Of a stretch of DNA of 64,000 nucleotides, positions 41,451 through 50,402 are shown one piece after another. The stretch comes from Bradyrhizobium sp. 170 (lineage in GTDB: Bacteria > Pseudomonadota > Alphaproteobacteria > Rhizobiales > Xanthobacteraceae). Numbering within the stretch: the stretch's first letter is position 1; the number at the start of each line of letters is the position of its first letter. The notes under the pieces are model-generated. The model made no database searches and was not told where the DNA came from. It saw only the letters and a list, made by a program, of their open reading frames with translations. A program made the translations under genes and the position numbers. The stretch covers positions 6,262,001-6,326,000 of the forward strand of contig NZ_CP064703.1 in assembly GCF_023101085.1 (NCBI RefSeq), given 5' to 3'.

Positions 41451-42608
41451 CTAGCCTTGCGCGACAGCGCCCGCCAGAGCCGGGCCGGACGGCAAGCCTG
41501 CCGCCGCCTGCTTTCGTAACCGCCGCGCCTTGCTGCGACGCAGCCATGCTTCAGTGGCCCGCTCGGTGGTCGCCTTGATCGACGACAGAAAACCGAACAG
41601 CGCCAACAGCGCACCGAACACCCACATCGTCAGATTAAAGGCGCCGGTTGCCAGCAGCAGCGCGCCGCGGCCGAGCACTTTCAGAATCGCGCGGGTCTGA
41701 CCGCCCTTGGATTCGGCAAGCCGTGCGGCGCGCGCGACGTCCTTCGGCCCTTGCGCGATGCGCAGCGTATCGAGCGCCCCGCGCGTGCCGGCCTTTTCGC
41801 CGACGCGTCCGACGTCTTTCGCCAGCCGCACCAGCGCGCCGGCCTTCTCGGCGCGGAACGCCGCCTTGATCGCGCTGATGGTCTCGCCGGGCCGCAACAC
41901 CGAACCCTTCGCGACCGCCTGCTGCAGGACGGGCGTATCGACGACCTCGCGCGCCGAGCGGCCGGCCCATTGCGTCAGCCCCTCGCCCAGCCGCCCGACC
42001 TTGCGGGCATCCTTGACCATGGAAAGACCGGCGCGCACCGGCCCCATGCCTCCAACGGATACATAGGTCGCGGCGGTCACCGCGAGGCCCACCGTCGCAA
42101 GACCCAGCACCAGCCGGTCAACCTCCTCGCCCGTCGCCAGGTGCTTGCCCTCGCGCACCACGTCCCTGATGTCGCCGAACACGAACAGATCGCCCGCGAC
42201 CGTGCCCGACAGGCTCGCAACGTCGTCGGCGTTGCCGGTCACCAGACCCGTGGCAAAGCGCTTGGCAAAATGCGACGCCGAACCCGCGTCAGTAACGGCA
42301 TCGCTGACGCGCTTCGACAGTTCGTCGCTGACGGCAATGCCCTTGTCACGGGCGAGTTCGACGAAGCTGTTGGCGAGATCGGAATCGTCAGCTGCGAGCG
42401 CGGCCTCGATATGGTCGGCGACCAGCGCCTGATTGCTCCTCAGGGCAGAATTGATGTGGATATCGGACAGCGCCGCAGGGTCGTCCTGTGCCGCCAGAAT
42501 GGCTGTGGCCTCGCGGGCGTGCGGCCACAGCGCCGCGCACACCGCCACGCTGAGCGCCATGCACCCTAAAGCCCCTGCCAGCGCCGAACCGAGCCGCAAC
42601 CGCCTCAT
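41451..42608 (-). CDS. Conserved-type membrane protein with internal helices, about 385 aa
   Basis: An N-terminal hydrophobic segment (residues 7-30), a long soluble region of amphipathic helices (residues 40-190), a second hydrophobic segment around VLGLATVGLAVTAATYVSVG, and a third near the C-terminus (GAFNLTMWVFGALLALFGF) before a basic tail. No domain recognised. Starts at 42608 (MRRLRLG), a later start than ATG 42728; no good ribosome site marks either. Confidence 0.65.
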   Translation of the reverse strand: MRRLRLGSALAGALGCMALSVAVCAALWPHAREATAILAAQDDPAALSDIHINSALRSNQALVADHIEAALAADDSDLANSFVELARDKGIAVSDELSKRVSDAVTDAGSASHFAKRFATGLVTGNADDVASLSGTVAGDLFVFGDIRDVVREGKHLATGEEVDRLVLGLATVGLAVTAATYVSVGGMGPVRAGLSMVKDARKVGRLGEGLTQWAGRSAREVVDTPVLQQAVAKGSVLRPGETISAIKAAFRAEKAGALVRLAKDVGRVGEKAGTRGALDTLRIAQGPKDVARAARLAESKGGQTRAILKVLGRGALLLATGAFNLTMWVFGALLALFGFLSSIKATTERATEAWLRRSKARRLRKQAAAGLPSGPALAGAVAQG

Positions 42609-42861
42609 CCCAAAAAGCCCAATGTTTTCGTCTTTCTCAAGATGGTATGCCGTTTTTAAGACACAACTGCCCCGACGAAAGAAGGGCTTTTCTCCCACGA
42701 CAAGATTGTGTCGAATTTGCATGAGCAAATGTGCGGCGGGGACCTCCCGAATCGGCTCTAGGAATCATCGGCACCCGCCATTATGGATGGTGCGCGGCAT
42801 TTCGGAATTGCCGCGTCGCGTTGATTGCGTGCGCCCGTCGTTGCTATCCAAGGTGAAACTG

Positions 42862-43107
42862 ATGTCCGACCATGTCGTTCCGCATTTCCATAACGACGCC
42901 GGAGTCTCGGTGATCGAGATCGGCTCGCAGGAATTCATGTGCGTGGGCGCCAATCCGCCGTTCGACCATCCGCACGTGTTTCTCGACCTCGGCAACGACA
43001 ACGAGATCATATGCCCCTATTGCTCCACGCTGTACCGCTTTGCCGCCGACCTGGCCGCAGGTGAGGCCCGCCCGCCGGAATGCGTCCTGAAGGACAAGGT
43101 CGCCTGA
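42862..43107 (+). CDS. Zinc-finger (zf-CHCC) domain protein, 81 aa
   Basis: Zinc-binding motif with FMCVG, DHPHVFLDLGN and CPYCSTLYRF: the Cys-His-Cys-Cys arrangement of the zf-CHCC family related to mitochondrial complex I subunit NDUFS6. In alphaproteobacteria it is a small conserved protein of unclear role, perhaps complex I assembly. ATG at 42862 is favoured because it opens the recognisable domain; the frame is open much further upstream. It precedes the FAD monooxygenase by 7 bases, so they are co-transcribed. Confidence 0.85.
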   Translation: MSDHVVPHFHNDAGVSVIEIGSQEFMCVGANPPFDHPHVFLDLGNDNEIICPYCSTLYRFAADLAAGEARPPECVLKDKVA

Positions 43108-43114
43108 CCTTTCG

Positions 43115-44317
43115 GTGGCTGCCGCGCGCACCATCATCGTTGCTGGTGCCGGGATCGGGGGACTGACGGCTGCGCTTTCGCTCGCAGCCAAAGGCTTTCG
43201 CGTCATCGTTCTGGAGAAGGCCGAACGGCTGGAGGAAGCCGGCGCCGGCCTGCAGCTTTCGCCCAACGCCAGCCGAATCCTGGTCGACCTCGGCCTGCGG
43301 CCGCGGCTTGTGTCGCGCGCCGTGACGCCCGAGGCCGTCGCCATCATGAGCGCCCGAGCGGGCGGCGAGATCGCCCGCCTGCCGCTCGGCGAAGCCGCCA
43401 GCCTTCGCGCCGGCGCGCCCTACTGGGTGATGCACCGCGCCGATCTGCAAGGCGCCCTGCAAGCCCAGGTCAATGACCATCCGGACATTGATCTCAGGCT
43501 CGGCTGCCAGTTCGAGGACGTGACCTCGCACGCCAAGGGGCTGACCGTGGTCCAGCGCCGTGGCAACGCGCGACAACAGGAGCTGGCGGTGGCGCTGATC
43601 GGCGCCGACGGCATCTGGTCCACGGTGCGGAACCATTTGTTCCCGGAGGTGCAACCGCAATTTTCCGGCCTGATCGCCTGGCGCGGAACCCTCGATGCGA
43701 CGACGCTGCCGCGCGAACATACTGCACCGCGGGTCCAGCTCTGGATGGGGCCGGACGCGCATCTGGTCGCCTACCCGATCTCGGCGGCGCGGCAGATCAA
43801 CGTGGTCGCGATCGTGCCGGGAACCTGGAACAGGCCGGGCTGGAGCGCACCGGGCGACGCCAATGAACTGAAGAACGCGTTCGCCTCGCAGCGCTGGCCC
43901 GCGACCGCGCGGATGCTGATAGGCGCCGTCGACGAATGGCGGCGGTGGGCGCTGTTCACCCTGCCCGATCTCGGCGAATGGACGGACGGCGCGATCGCGC
44001 TGCTCGGTGACGCCGCGCATGCGATGCTGCCGTTTGCCGCGCAGGGCGCGGGAATGGCGATCGAGGACGCCGCCATGCTCGCCAAATGCTTGAGCGAAAG
44101 CCCGGGCGACAATATCGCGGGCATTCCGGCGGCGCTGAAGCGCTACGGCCGGCAGCGGCGCGGCCGCGTGCTGCGGGTGCAGCGCGCCGCGCGGCAACAG
44201 GGGCGGATCTATCATCTCACCGGACCGCTGGCGCTGGCGCGCGACCTCGCCATCAAGGCGATGGGCCCGCAGCGCATGCTGGCGCGGCAGGACTGGATTT
44301 ATGATTGGCGGGTGTGA
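43115..44317 (+). CDS. FAD-dependent monooxygenase (salicylate hydroxylase / UbiH type)
   Basis: 400 aa. Dinucleotide fold IIVAGAGIGGLTAALSL, the DG motif GADGIWSTVR near residue 163, and the second FAD motif GDAAHAMLPFAAQGAGM near 305. These define single-component flavoprotein aromatic hydroxylases that use NAD(P)H and O2. Substrate unknown; related enzymes hydroxylate salicylate or ring intermediates. GTG start at 43115 follows the zinc-finger gene by seven bases. A palindromic repeat follows. Confidence 0.9.
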   Translation: MAAARTIIVAGAGIGGLTAALSLAAKGFRVIVLEKAERLEEAGAGLQLSPNASRILVDLGLRPRLVSRAVTPEAVAIMSARAGGEIARLPLGEAASLRAGAPYWVMHRADLQGALQAQVNDHPDIDLRLGCQFEDVTSHAKGLTVVQRRGNARQQELAVALIGADGIWSTVRNHLFPEVQPQFSGLIAWRGTLDATTLPREHTAPRVQLWMGPDAHLVAYPISAARQINVVAIVPGTWNRPGWSAPGDANELKNAFASQRWPATARMLIGAVDEWRRWALFTLPDLGEWTDGAIALLGDAAHAMLPFAAQGAGMAIEDAAMLAKCLSESPGDNIAGIPAALKRYGRQRRGRVLRVQRAARQQGRIYHLTGPLALARDLAIKAMGPQRMLARQDWIYDWRV

Positions 44318-44329
44318 GCTGGGAATTCT

Positions 44330-44405
44330 GTAGCCCGGATGAGCGAAGAGACATCCGGGACCACAGCACCACTGCCCCGGATATCGCTTCGCTCATCCGG
44401 GCTAC
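44330..44405. repeat. Palindromic intergenic repeat (GTAGCCCGGATGAGCGAAG family)
   Basis: Nineteen-base perfect arms (44330-44348 and 44387-44405) flank a 38-base centre, which itself contains half-repeats of the arms. Lies between convergent genes and may double as a bidirectional transcription end. Confidence 0.85.
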
Positions 44406-44411
44406 GGTCCC

Positions 44412-44855
44412 TTAATTCGCCGCGCTGCTGGCCTTCGAACGGCCGCTCTTGGCGGCGGGAGCCGGCGCGAACGATGGCGGGACCGGCGCAGGCCTGGCTT
44501 CCGGTTTCGATTCCTGGCACCTGTTTTTCTGCCAGGCTTCATCGGCCAGCTTCGACTGTCCGCGCAACGCAATGTAGTCATTGCGATAGGCCATCTCCGC
44601 CACCACGGGACCGGCAACGCCGGTTTCAGCCTTCGTCATCAGCCCCTGCAATTCCGCGGTGCGCGCCGCGAGGCTCTTGCGCTCCGGTTCGAGCTGCTTG
44701 CAATCATAGAGATCGTACTTGGCGGGGTCGGCAAAGGCCGGGGAAATGGTGTCGCTGATCCCGGCGCAGCTGGACAGGCCGGCCCCGAGCGCAACCAGCG
44801 CCAGCGCGGCAAGGCTCTGCGAGAATAACCGGCGATAGGACAGCGAGTTGGACAT
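44412..44855 (-). CDS. Putative lipoprotein, 147 aa
   Basis: Signal peptide with lipobox: ALALVALGAGLSSC, Cys at about residue 30, so lipidated and anchored to the membrane. The mature part has a helix-forming charged region (YDLYDCKQLEPERKSLAART) and a proline/alanine-rich end. The gene begins at 44855 with GAAGG upstream of ATG; the in-frame extension to 44957 has no lipoprotein logic. No known family. Confidence 0.75.
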   Translation of the reverse strand: MSNSLSYRRLFSQSLAALALVALGAGLSSCAGISDTISPAFADPAKYDLYDCKQLEPERKSLAARTAELQGLMTKAETGVAGPVVAEMAYRNDYIALRGQSKLADEAWQKNRCQESKPEARPAPVPPSFAPAPAAKSGRSKASSAAN

Positions 44856-45043
44856 CGGACCTTCGTTAAGTGGATTATGTTGAGATTGCCTAAAGCTCGC
44901 CGCAGGTAAACACCCCAAGTGTCCGCATTGAGGCTTTGCTTTGGCGGGCGCGCTCACTTAAAGGTGGGGAGCGTTCTGGCCAGAGATTATCCCAATTCCA
45001 CTTCTCCGGTAAACGCGCTAAGTATCTGATCTTCTGAGACTAA

Positions 45044-45130
45044 GCGGACGTGGCGGAATTGGTAGACGCAAGGGACTTAAAATCCCTCGATGGCAACGTC
45101 GTGTGGGTTCGAGTCCCACCGCCCGCACCA
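45044..45130 (+). tRNA. tRNA-Leu (anticodon TAA)
   Basis: 87 nt with encoded CCA. Acceptor GCGGACG with CGCCCGC (one A-C mismatch at the fifth pair), D-arm TGGCGGAATTGGTAGACGCA, anticodon stem AGGGA/TCCCT with loop CTTAAAA (anticodon TAA at 45078-45080), long variable arm, and T-arm GTGGG TTCGAGT CCCAC. The long variable arm and UAA anticodon define leucine acceptance. Confidence 0.97.
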
Positions 45131-45138
45131 CGCTTCGC

Positions 45139-45181
45139 CCTGGCGGGCTACGCGTGGCGCAGCCACGCGAAGACCGCCAGG
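45139..45181. repeat. Nested hairpin just after the tRNA
   Basis: Outer arms CCTGGCGG/CCGCCAGG and inner arms CGCGTGGC/GCCACGCG. The following GCGTAGCCTGAGCGAAGC-like text to about 45240 is another dispersed intergenic repeat. No T-run, so I do not call it an intrinsic terminator. Confidence 0.6.
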
Positions 45182-45250
45182 TCTGAGCGTGTCCGGCATA
45201 GCCTGAGCGAAGCGAAGGCGACGACGGACTGGTGAGGCTGGGGAATCACA

Positions 45251-45832
45251 TTGCCGCAAACCCATCTTTTCGAAATGCGCCGGCTGGAGATGCTGAGCAA
45301 CACCATCTTTGGCGTTGCCATGACGCTGCTCGCCTATGATTTGCCGAAGGCCAGCAGTTTCACGCAAGCGCCGACATGGATGGGTCTGGTTCACGTCTAC
45401 GCGCAACCCGTCATTGCGCTGACGATCAGCTTCATCGTCGCCGGCCTGTTCTGGTTCAGCCACCACCGGCGGCTTGCGGTGGCGCCGGAGGGCGGCCGCG
45501 GCGTAGTGTTTCTCAATCTGTTTTTTCTGCTCGCGATCATCATCCTGCCGGTGACAAATGGTCTCTACGGCGTCTATCGGCTCGATGGCGTTATCGCGGT
45601 GCTCTATGGATTCCACCTGATCGTGATCGCCGCGCTGAACGCGCTGTTGTGGATCCTTGCGCTGCGGGGCCAGAGCAATCCGCAGTTGCTGGCGACTGCG
45701 CTGTTTCCGCTGTTCGTGTTCGTGCTTGGCACGGCCATGGCTTTCGTCGCACCGAAAGTCGCGCAGTTCACTTGGTGCCTGGCGTTCGGCGCGCCGCTTG
45801 CGGGCTGGCTCGCCGCGCGCCGCGCTACCTAG
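45251..45832 (+). CDS. TMEM175/DUF1211-family membrane protein (predicted channel)
   Basis: 193 aa, six predicted helices. The first carries the family signature RRLEMLSNTIFGVAMTLLAY, matching the R-x3-F-S-D-x3-A-x3-T-L-L pattern of TMEM175 potassium channels, although FSD is replaced by LSN here. The bacterial relatives form tetrameric cation channels. Start TTG 45251 with GGGGAA eleven bases upstream. Its stop and that of the convergent acyltransferase gene share CTAG. Confidence 0.82.
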   Translation: MPQTHLFEMRRLEMLSNTIFGVAMTLLAYDLPKASSFTQAPTWMGLVHVYAQPVIALTISFIVAGLFWFSHHRRLAVAPEGGRGVVFLNLFFLLAIIILPVTNGLYGVYRLDGVIAVLYGFHLIVIAALNALLWILALRGQSNPQLLATALFPLFVFVLGTAMAFVAPKVAQFTWCLAFGAPLAGWLAARRAT

Positions 45833-46566
45833 CGCGCCACCTTCGCCTCGCTCACCGTGAGCAACCGGCTGGCCTCCTCCGCAATCATCCGCTCCATCTT
45901 TTCCTGAAACTCCTTGCGCGGCAGGCCCGGCGGGATCGGCGGAAGAAAAGAGAGGGTGATGGTGCCTGAATGCATCATCAGGGTCTTCTTGCCCCAGAAC
46001 AGGCCGGAATTGCACGCCGCCGGCACCACAGGGACGTCGAGGTTGGTGTAGAGCGCGGAGATACCGGCCGACTGGAACGTCATGGGCTGGTCGATCGCTT
46101 GCCGCGTGCCTTGCGGAAACAGCAGCGCCTTGCGCCCCTCGCCGACCGCGCGTCTCGCCTCATCGACCATCTGACGCAGCGCTTGGCGGCCCGCCGACCG
46201 ATCAACCAGGATCATCGGGTATCGCTCCAGAAACCAGCCGACGAGCGGCAGCTTCCTCAACTCCTTCTTGGCGACGATGCTGGCATCGGGGAAGATCACG
46301 CAGAGCGCCGCGGTCTCCCACAGAGATTGATGATTGCAGGCGATGATGCAGGGTCCATCGGGAACGTGCTCCCGCCCCTCGACGCGATAATCCAGCCCCA
46401 CCACGTACTTCATCAGGAACAGGATGCCGTTCGCCCACACCTGGGAGACCGCGCGCACGGTCGCGCTGCTCGCATTGAACAGCGCCATGAACGGCACCGA
46501 TAGCGAAACGACGACCGTCAGGATCACCACGGCGGCATCGAATAATATAGACCTCAGATAATGCAA
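45829..46566 (-). CDS. 1-acyl-sn-glycerol-3-phosphate acyltransferase (PlsC-like)
   Basis: 245 aa. N-terminal hydrophobic segments anchor it in the inner membrane. The acyltransferase motifs are NHQSLWE (variant of the NHx4D block I, with Glu for Asp) near residue 76, VLVDR-type block II as MILVDRSAGR, and block III FPQGTRQ near 145, with a VPVVPAACNSG stretch. It transfers an acyl chain to lysophosphatidic acid or a related lysolipid. Stop codon overlaps the convergent channel gene by four bases. Confidence 0.9.
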   Translation of the reverse strand: MHYLRSILFDAAVVILTVVVSLSVPFMALFNASSATVRAVSQVWANGILFLMKYVVGLDYRVEGREHVPDGPCIIACNHQSLWETAALCVIFPDASIVAKKELRKLPLVGWFLERYPMILVDRSAGRQALRQMVDEARRAVGEGRKALLFPQGTRQAIDQPMTFQSAGISALYTNLDVPVVPAACNSGLFWGKKTLMMHSGTITLSFLPPIPPGLPRKEFQEKMERMIAEEASRLLTVSEAKVAR

Positions 46567-46693
46567 ACGTCCGTCCCCTCGGGCCTCTATGCCGCTTCCA
46601 ATACAGCACTTTTCCCGGGTTGCACAATTCCGGCCACCCCACTGAAATATGTCTCACCACGGATCGGCCCGATTGCCCATCCAGGATCGCCTC

Positions 46694-47551
46694 ATGCCGG
46701 CATCAGAACAAATCGCCATCGCGCCGCATCTCGTCTTCGATGCCATCACCGCCGGCACGCCAGGGGCGCCGCTGGTGCTGCTGCTGCACGGCTTTGCGGA
46801 ATCGATGCATTGCTGGCGCGCCCAGGTCACGGCGCTCGGCGACATGGGCTATCGCGCCATTGCGCCGAGCCAGCGCGGCTATTCACCGGGCGCCCGGCCG
46901 GATCCGCGCGAGTTTTCGCACTATTTGATCGACCGCCTGATGGACGACGCTATGGCGATCGTGGCGGTCGCGGGCTATGGCGAGGCCCGCTTCCATCTCG
47001 TGGGCCACGACTGGGGCGGCAGCATCGCCTGGGGCATCGCCGACCGCCACCACGCGCGGCTGGCCTCGCTTAGCATTCTCTCGCGGCCGCATCCGAACGC
47101 ATTCAATCGCGCGCTGACGGCTGACAGCGAGCAGGCCCAGCGCTCAAAGCACCACAAGGCGTTTCTGGAACCGGATGCCGCCGATGTCGTGCTGGCCGAC
47201 GACGCCAAATGGCTGCGCGATCGTCTGACCGCCAATGGCGTCCCTGCCGACGCGATCGAGATGCATCTCGCCGTGCTCGGCAACAAGGATGCGATGGAAG
47301 CGGCGCTCGCGTGGTATCGCGCCCGCGGCGCGATCCGCGGGCCGCTCGGCCCGATCCGCGTGCCGACGCTTTATATCTGGGGCGACGCCGACGACACCGT
47401 CGGCCGCAACGCCGCCGAAGGCACGGTCGATTTCGTCGCCGCCCCCTATCGTTTCGAGGTGCTTCCGGGCGTCGGGCATTTTGCGGCGGATCAGGCGCCG
47501 GAACGTGTGAGCCAACTGCTGCTGGAACATCTTGCCGCGCATCCGGGATGA
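46694..47551 (+). CDS. Alpha/beta hydrolase, epoxide-hydrolase/haloalkane-dehalogenase type
   Basis: 285 aa. HGFAESMHCW near residue 34 (oxyanion), nucleophile elbow GHDWGG near 105 with Asp as expected for epoxide hydrolases and dehalogenases rather than Ser, an acidic residue around GDADDTVGR, and His in GVGHFAADQ. Epoxide-type chemistry is plausible from the GHDWGG nucleophile. The start at 46694 has AGGA eight bases upstream; the 15 codons before it from 46649 are less convincing. Confidence 0.88.
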   Translation: MPASEQIAIAPHLVFDAITAGTPGAPLVLLLHGFAESMHCWRAQVTALGDMGYRAIAPSQRGYSPGARPDPREFSHYLIDRLMDDAMAIVAVAGYGEARFHLVGHDWGGSIAWGIADRHHARLASLSILSRPHPNAFNRALTADSEQAQRSKHHKAFLEPDAADVVLADDAKWLRDRLTANGVPADAIEMHLAVLGNKDAMEAALAWYRARGAIRGPLGPIRVPTLYIWGDADDTVGRNAAEGTVDFVAAPYRFEVLPGVGHFAADQAPERVSQLLLEHLAAHPG

Positions 47552-47603
47552 GGAACGCAACGCCCGCAAAAATGTTGTCATGCACAAAAAGGAGTATGAC
47601 GAC

Positions 47604-47750
47604 ATGGCCAGCGAACAACCCGCGGACAAGCCCGCCGCAACCGGGCGCAAACCGCCCCCGGATCGGCGGCCCTCCCAGCCGCAACAACCGCAAATCCCCT
47701 CGCCGCTGGCGAACGATGGTCCGGAACTGGTGCGGGATAGCCACTGCTGA
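47604..47750 (+). CDS. Short proline-rich peptide, 48 aa
   Basis: Starts at ATG 47604 with AAAAAGGAG nine bases upstream, a strong ribosome site. The product is low-complexity, rich in proline, glutamine and charged residues, ending in DSHC. It lies just after the epoxide hydrolase gene on the same strand. No family; might be a short regulatory or secreted peptide, or an untranslated tail. The stretch after it (47751-47860) is intergenic repeat text. Confidence 0.45.
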   Translation: MASEQPADKPAATGRKPPPDRRPSQPQQPQIPSPLANDGPELVRDSHC

Positions 47751-47860
47751 TGTCCACGTTATCACCAGCGTAAGCCACGACTTGTCCGCCCCGCAGCCCA
47801 ACCTGCGGCGGACAACGTCGCTTCGTTCGCATTGACGAGAGAGTGGGTTTGAGAAACCCA

Positions 47861-49477
47861 TCACGCGCTGGCAGCGAATTCCTGATGCCTGCCGGGCGCG
47901 GCGTCGAACAATGCCTTGGTGTATTCGTGCTGGGGCGCGGCAAAAACGTCCGCCGTGGCGCCCTGCTCGACAATCACCCCGCGCTGCATGACCGCGATCC
48001 GGTCGCACACTTGCGCGGCCACCCTCAAATCGTGGGTGATGAACAGCACCGCCAGATTGAACTTGCGGCGCACCTCGTCCAACAGCTTCAGTACCTGATC
48101 CTGCACGGAGACGTCGAGCGCCGATACCGGCTCGTCGCCGATCAGCAATTCAGGCTCCATCGCCAGCGCCCGCGCAATACAGATCCGCTGGCGTTGGCCG
48201 CCGGAGAATTGATGCGGGAAACGATCGATCGCGGCCGGCGGCAGATGCACCACGGCCATCAGGTCGCGCGCACGCTGCAATGCCTCCTTGCGGCTGAGGC
48301 CAAAGTTCATCGGTCCCTCGATGATCGCCTCGCCGACCGTGCGACGCGGATTGAGCGATCGATACGGGTCCTGGAAGATGAACTGAACACGCCGGCGCAT
48401 CGGGCGGAATTTTGCTTCCCGCATCGCCGCGATATCGACGCCGTCGATCTTGATGCCGCCGGCTGACGTATCGACCAGCCGCGCGACGCAGCGCGCCACC
48501 GTCGACTTGCCGGACCCGGACTCGCCGACGATGCCCAGCGTTTCGCCGCGCCGGATCGTCAGCGAGACGTCCTTGACCGCGGCGACCACGCGCGCCTTCG
48601 GCTGGAACAGCGAGCGCTTGCCATAGGTCTTGAAAAGATTCTCGGTCTCCAGAACCACCGGTCCGATCACCGGCGACCGCTTCGGCGGCGTCATGCTCGG
48701 CACCGAGGCCAGCAGCATTCGCGTATAGTCCTCGCGCGGGTTCCGCAGCAACTCCTCGCAGGGGCCCTGCTCCACGATCCGGCCCATCTGCATCACCACG
48801 ACGCGGTCGGCGATCTCGGAGACGACGCCGAAATCATGGGTGATGAACAGAACGCCGGTTTTCTTGCGGCCCTGCATTTCCCGCACCAGCTTGAGGATCT
48901 GCGCCTGCGTGGTGACGTCGAGCGCGGTGGTCGGCTCGTCGGCAATCAGCAGGGCCGGGTCGAGCACCAGCGCCGCCGCGATCATGATCCGCTGGCGCTG
49001 GCCGCCGGAGAGTTGGTGCGGATAGGCGTCGATCATCTGTTCTGGATCGGGCAGATGTACCGCGCGCATGATCTCAAGCACGCGCGCGCGCTGCTCCTTC
49101 TGGTCGAGGCTGGTGTGGATCTCCAGCACTTCGCGGATCTGGTCGCCGACCCGCTCGACCGGATTGAGCGCGGTCATCGGTTCCTGGAATACCATGGCCA
49201 TGCGGGTGCCGCGGATCGCGCGCAACTCGGCGTCGGACTTGGTGAGCAGTTGATCGCCCTGCAGCCGGATCGAGCCGTTCTCGACCTGCATCGCCCCCTT
49301 CGGCAGCAGGCCCATGACGGCCTGCGCCGTCACCGATTTGCCGGAACCGGATTCGCCCACGACGCAGACGATCTCGTCGGCACCGACGGTCAGGTTGATG
49401 CCCTGCACCGCATGCGTCCTGTCGCCTCCGTTGATGGCGACTGAAAGGTTCGAGACTTCGAGAACAGTGCTGCTCAC
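47861..49477 (-). CDS. Dipeptide/oligopeptide ABC importer ATPase, fused DppD-DppF type
   Basis: 538 aa with two complete ATPase domains in tandem. First Walker A GESGSGKS at residues 41-48 and second at about 319-326; signature motifs LSGGQRQR near 156 and FSGGQRQR in the second half; Walker B LLIADEP and LLIGDEP. Each half ends with the peptide-importer C-terminal extension (QGPCEELLRNPREDYTRMLL). It energises the permeases encoded just upstream. GTG start at 49477 lies one base past the permease stop. Confidence 0.95.
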   Translation of the reverse strand: MSSTVLEVSNLSVAINGGDRTHAVQGINLTVGADEIVCVVGESGSGKSVTAQAVMGLLPKGAMQVENGSIRLQGDQLLTKSDAELRAIRGTRMAMVFQEPMTALNPVERVGDQIREVLEIHTSLDQKEQRARVLEIMRAVHLPDPEQMIDAYPHQLSGGQRQRIMIAAALVLDPALLIADEPTTALDVTTQAQILKLVREMQGRKKTGVLFITHDFGVVSEIADRVVVMQMGRIVEQGPCEELLRNPREDYTRMLLASVPSMTPPKRSPVIGPVVLETENLFKTYGKRSLFQPKARVVAAVKDVSLTIRRGETLGIVGESGSGKSTVARCVARLVDTSAGGIKIDGVDIAAMREAKFRPMRRRVQFIFQDPYRSLNPRRTVGEAIIEGPMNFGLSRKEALQRARDLMAVVHLPPAAIDRFPHQFSGGQRQRICIARALAMEPELLIGDEPVSALDVSVQDQVLKLLDEVRRKFNLAVLFITHDLRVAAQVCDRIAVMQRGVIVEQGATADVFAAPQHEYTKALFDAAPGRHQEFAASA

Positions 49478-49478
49478 A

Positions 49479-50402
49479 TCACACCCGCTTCGCCATCTTC
49501 GGATCGAGCGTATCGCGCAAGCCGTCGCCGAGAACGTTGACGGCCAGGATCGTGAGCGCAAGGCACACGCCGGGATAGATGATGTTGTGCGGATACAGGC
49601 TGAAGACCTGCCGGCCCTCGGCCATGATGTTGCCCCAGGTCGGCACCTCCGGCGGCACGCCGATGCCGAGGAACGACAGGATCGCCTCGATGAGGATGGC
49701 GGACGCGCAGATGAAGGTGCCCTGCACGATCATGGGCGCGATCGTGTTGGGCAACACATGCCGCCACAGCAGTTTCGGGGTCGAAGTGCCGAGCGTCACC
49801 GCCGCCTCGACATAGGGTTCCTCGCGCACGCTGAGCACGATGGAGCGCACGAGCCGGACCACGCCTGGAATCTGCGGAACCGTGATGGCGATGATCACCG
49901 TCCACACGCTGGAGCGGAACAGCGACACCATGGCGATCGCCAGCAGGATGGCCGGGATCGCCATCAGCCCGTCCATGATCCGCATGATGATGGCGTCGAG
50001 AAAGCGGAAGAAGCCGGCGAGCAGACCGATGAACAGGCCGCAGGCGACGCTGATCAGTGCTACCGTGATGCCGACAAAGAGCGAGACGCGCGCGCCATAG
50101 ACCACGCGGCTGTAGACGTCACGTCCCAGGCTGTCCGTGCCGAACTTGGCGATCATCTTGATGCGTTCGCCGGTGTCCGTCCGCATTGTGATTTCCGCGC
50201 CGGGGATCTTGTTTCGTGCGATCGGGCTGATCGCCGTCGGATCGATGGTTCCGAGCCAGGACGCGAATAGCCCCATCAGCAATACGATCGTAATGACGGC
50301 GGCGCCAAAAACCACGCTGGGGTTGCGCAGCAATTTGCGATACGCGGCGGGCTTGGTTGGGCTCGCCGGCAGCACGGGTTCGAGGATCGTCGTGTCCACC
50401 AT
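49479..50402 (-). CDS. Peptide ABC importer permease (DppC type)
   Basis: 307 aa. Cytosolic N-terminus, then six helices and the binding-protein-dependent EAA motif (VEAAVTLGTSTPKLLWRHVLPN) near the fourth cytosolic loop, with a GTDSLGRDVYSRVVYGARVS segment, the signature of DppC/OppC proteins. Overlaps the upstream permease stop by one base (ATGA) and is followed by the ATPase gene one base later. Confidence 0.93.
   Translation of the reverse strand: MVDTTILEPVLPASPTKPAAYRKLLRNPSVVFGAAVITIVLLMGLFASWLGTIDPTAISPIARNKIPGAEITMRTDTGERIKMIAKFGTDSLGRDVYSRVVYGARVSLFVGITVALISVACGLFIGLLAGFFRFLDAIIMRIMDGLMAIPAILLAIAMVSLFRSSVWTVIIAITVPQIPGVVRLVRSIVLSVREEPYVEAAVTLGTSTPKLLWRHVLPNTIAPMIVQGTFICASAILIEAILSFLGIGVPPEVPTWGNIMAEGRQVFSLYPHNIIYPGVCLALTILAVNVLGDGLRDTLDPKMAKRV

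Noticed and set aside
45050..45235. 61-codon open frame MAELVDARDLKSLDGNVV...
   Set aside because: It is read through the tRNA-Leu gene, a well-known false protein of tRNA loci.
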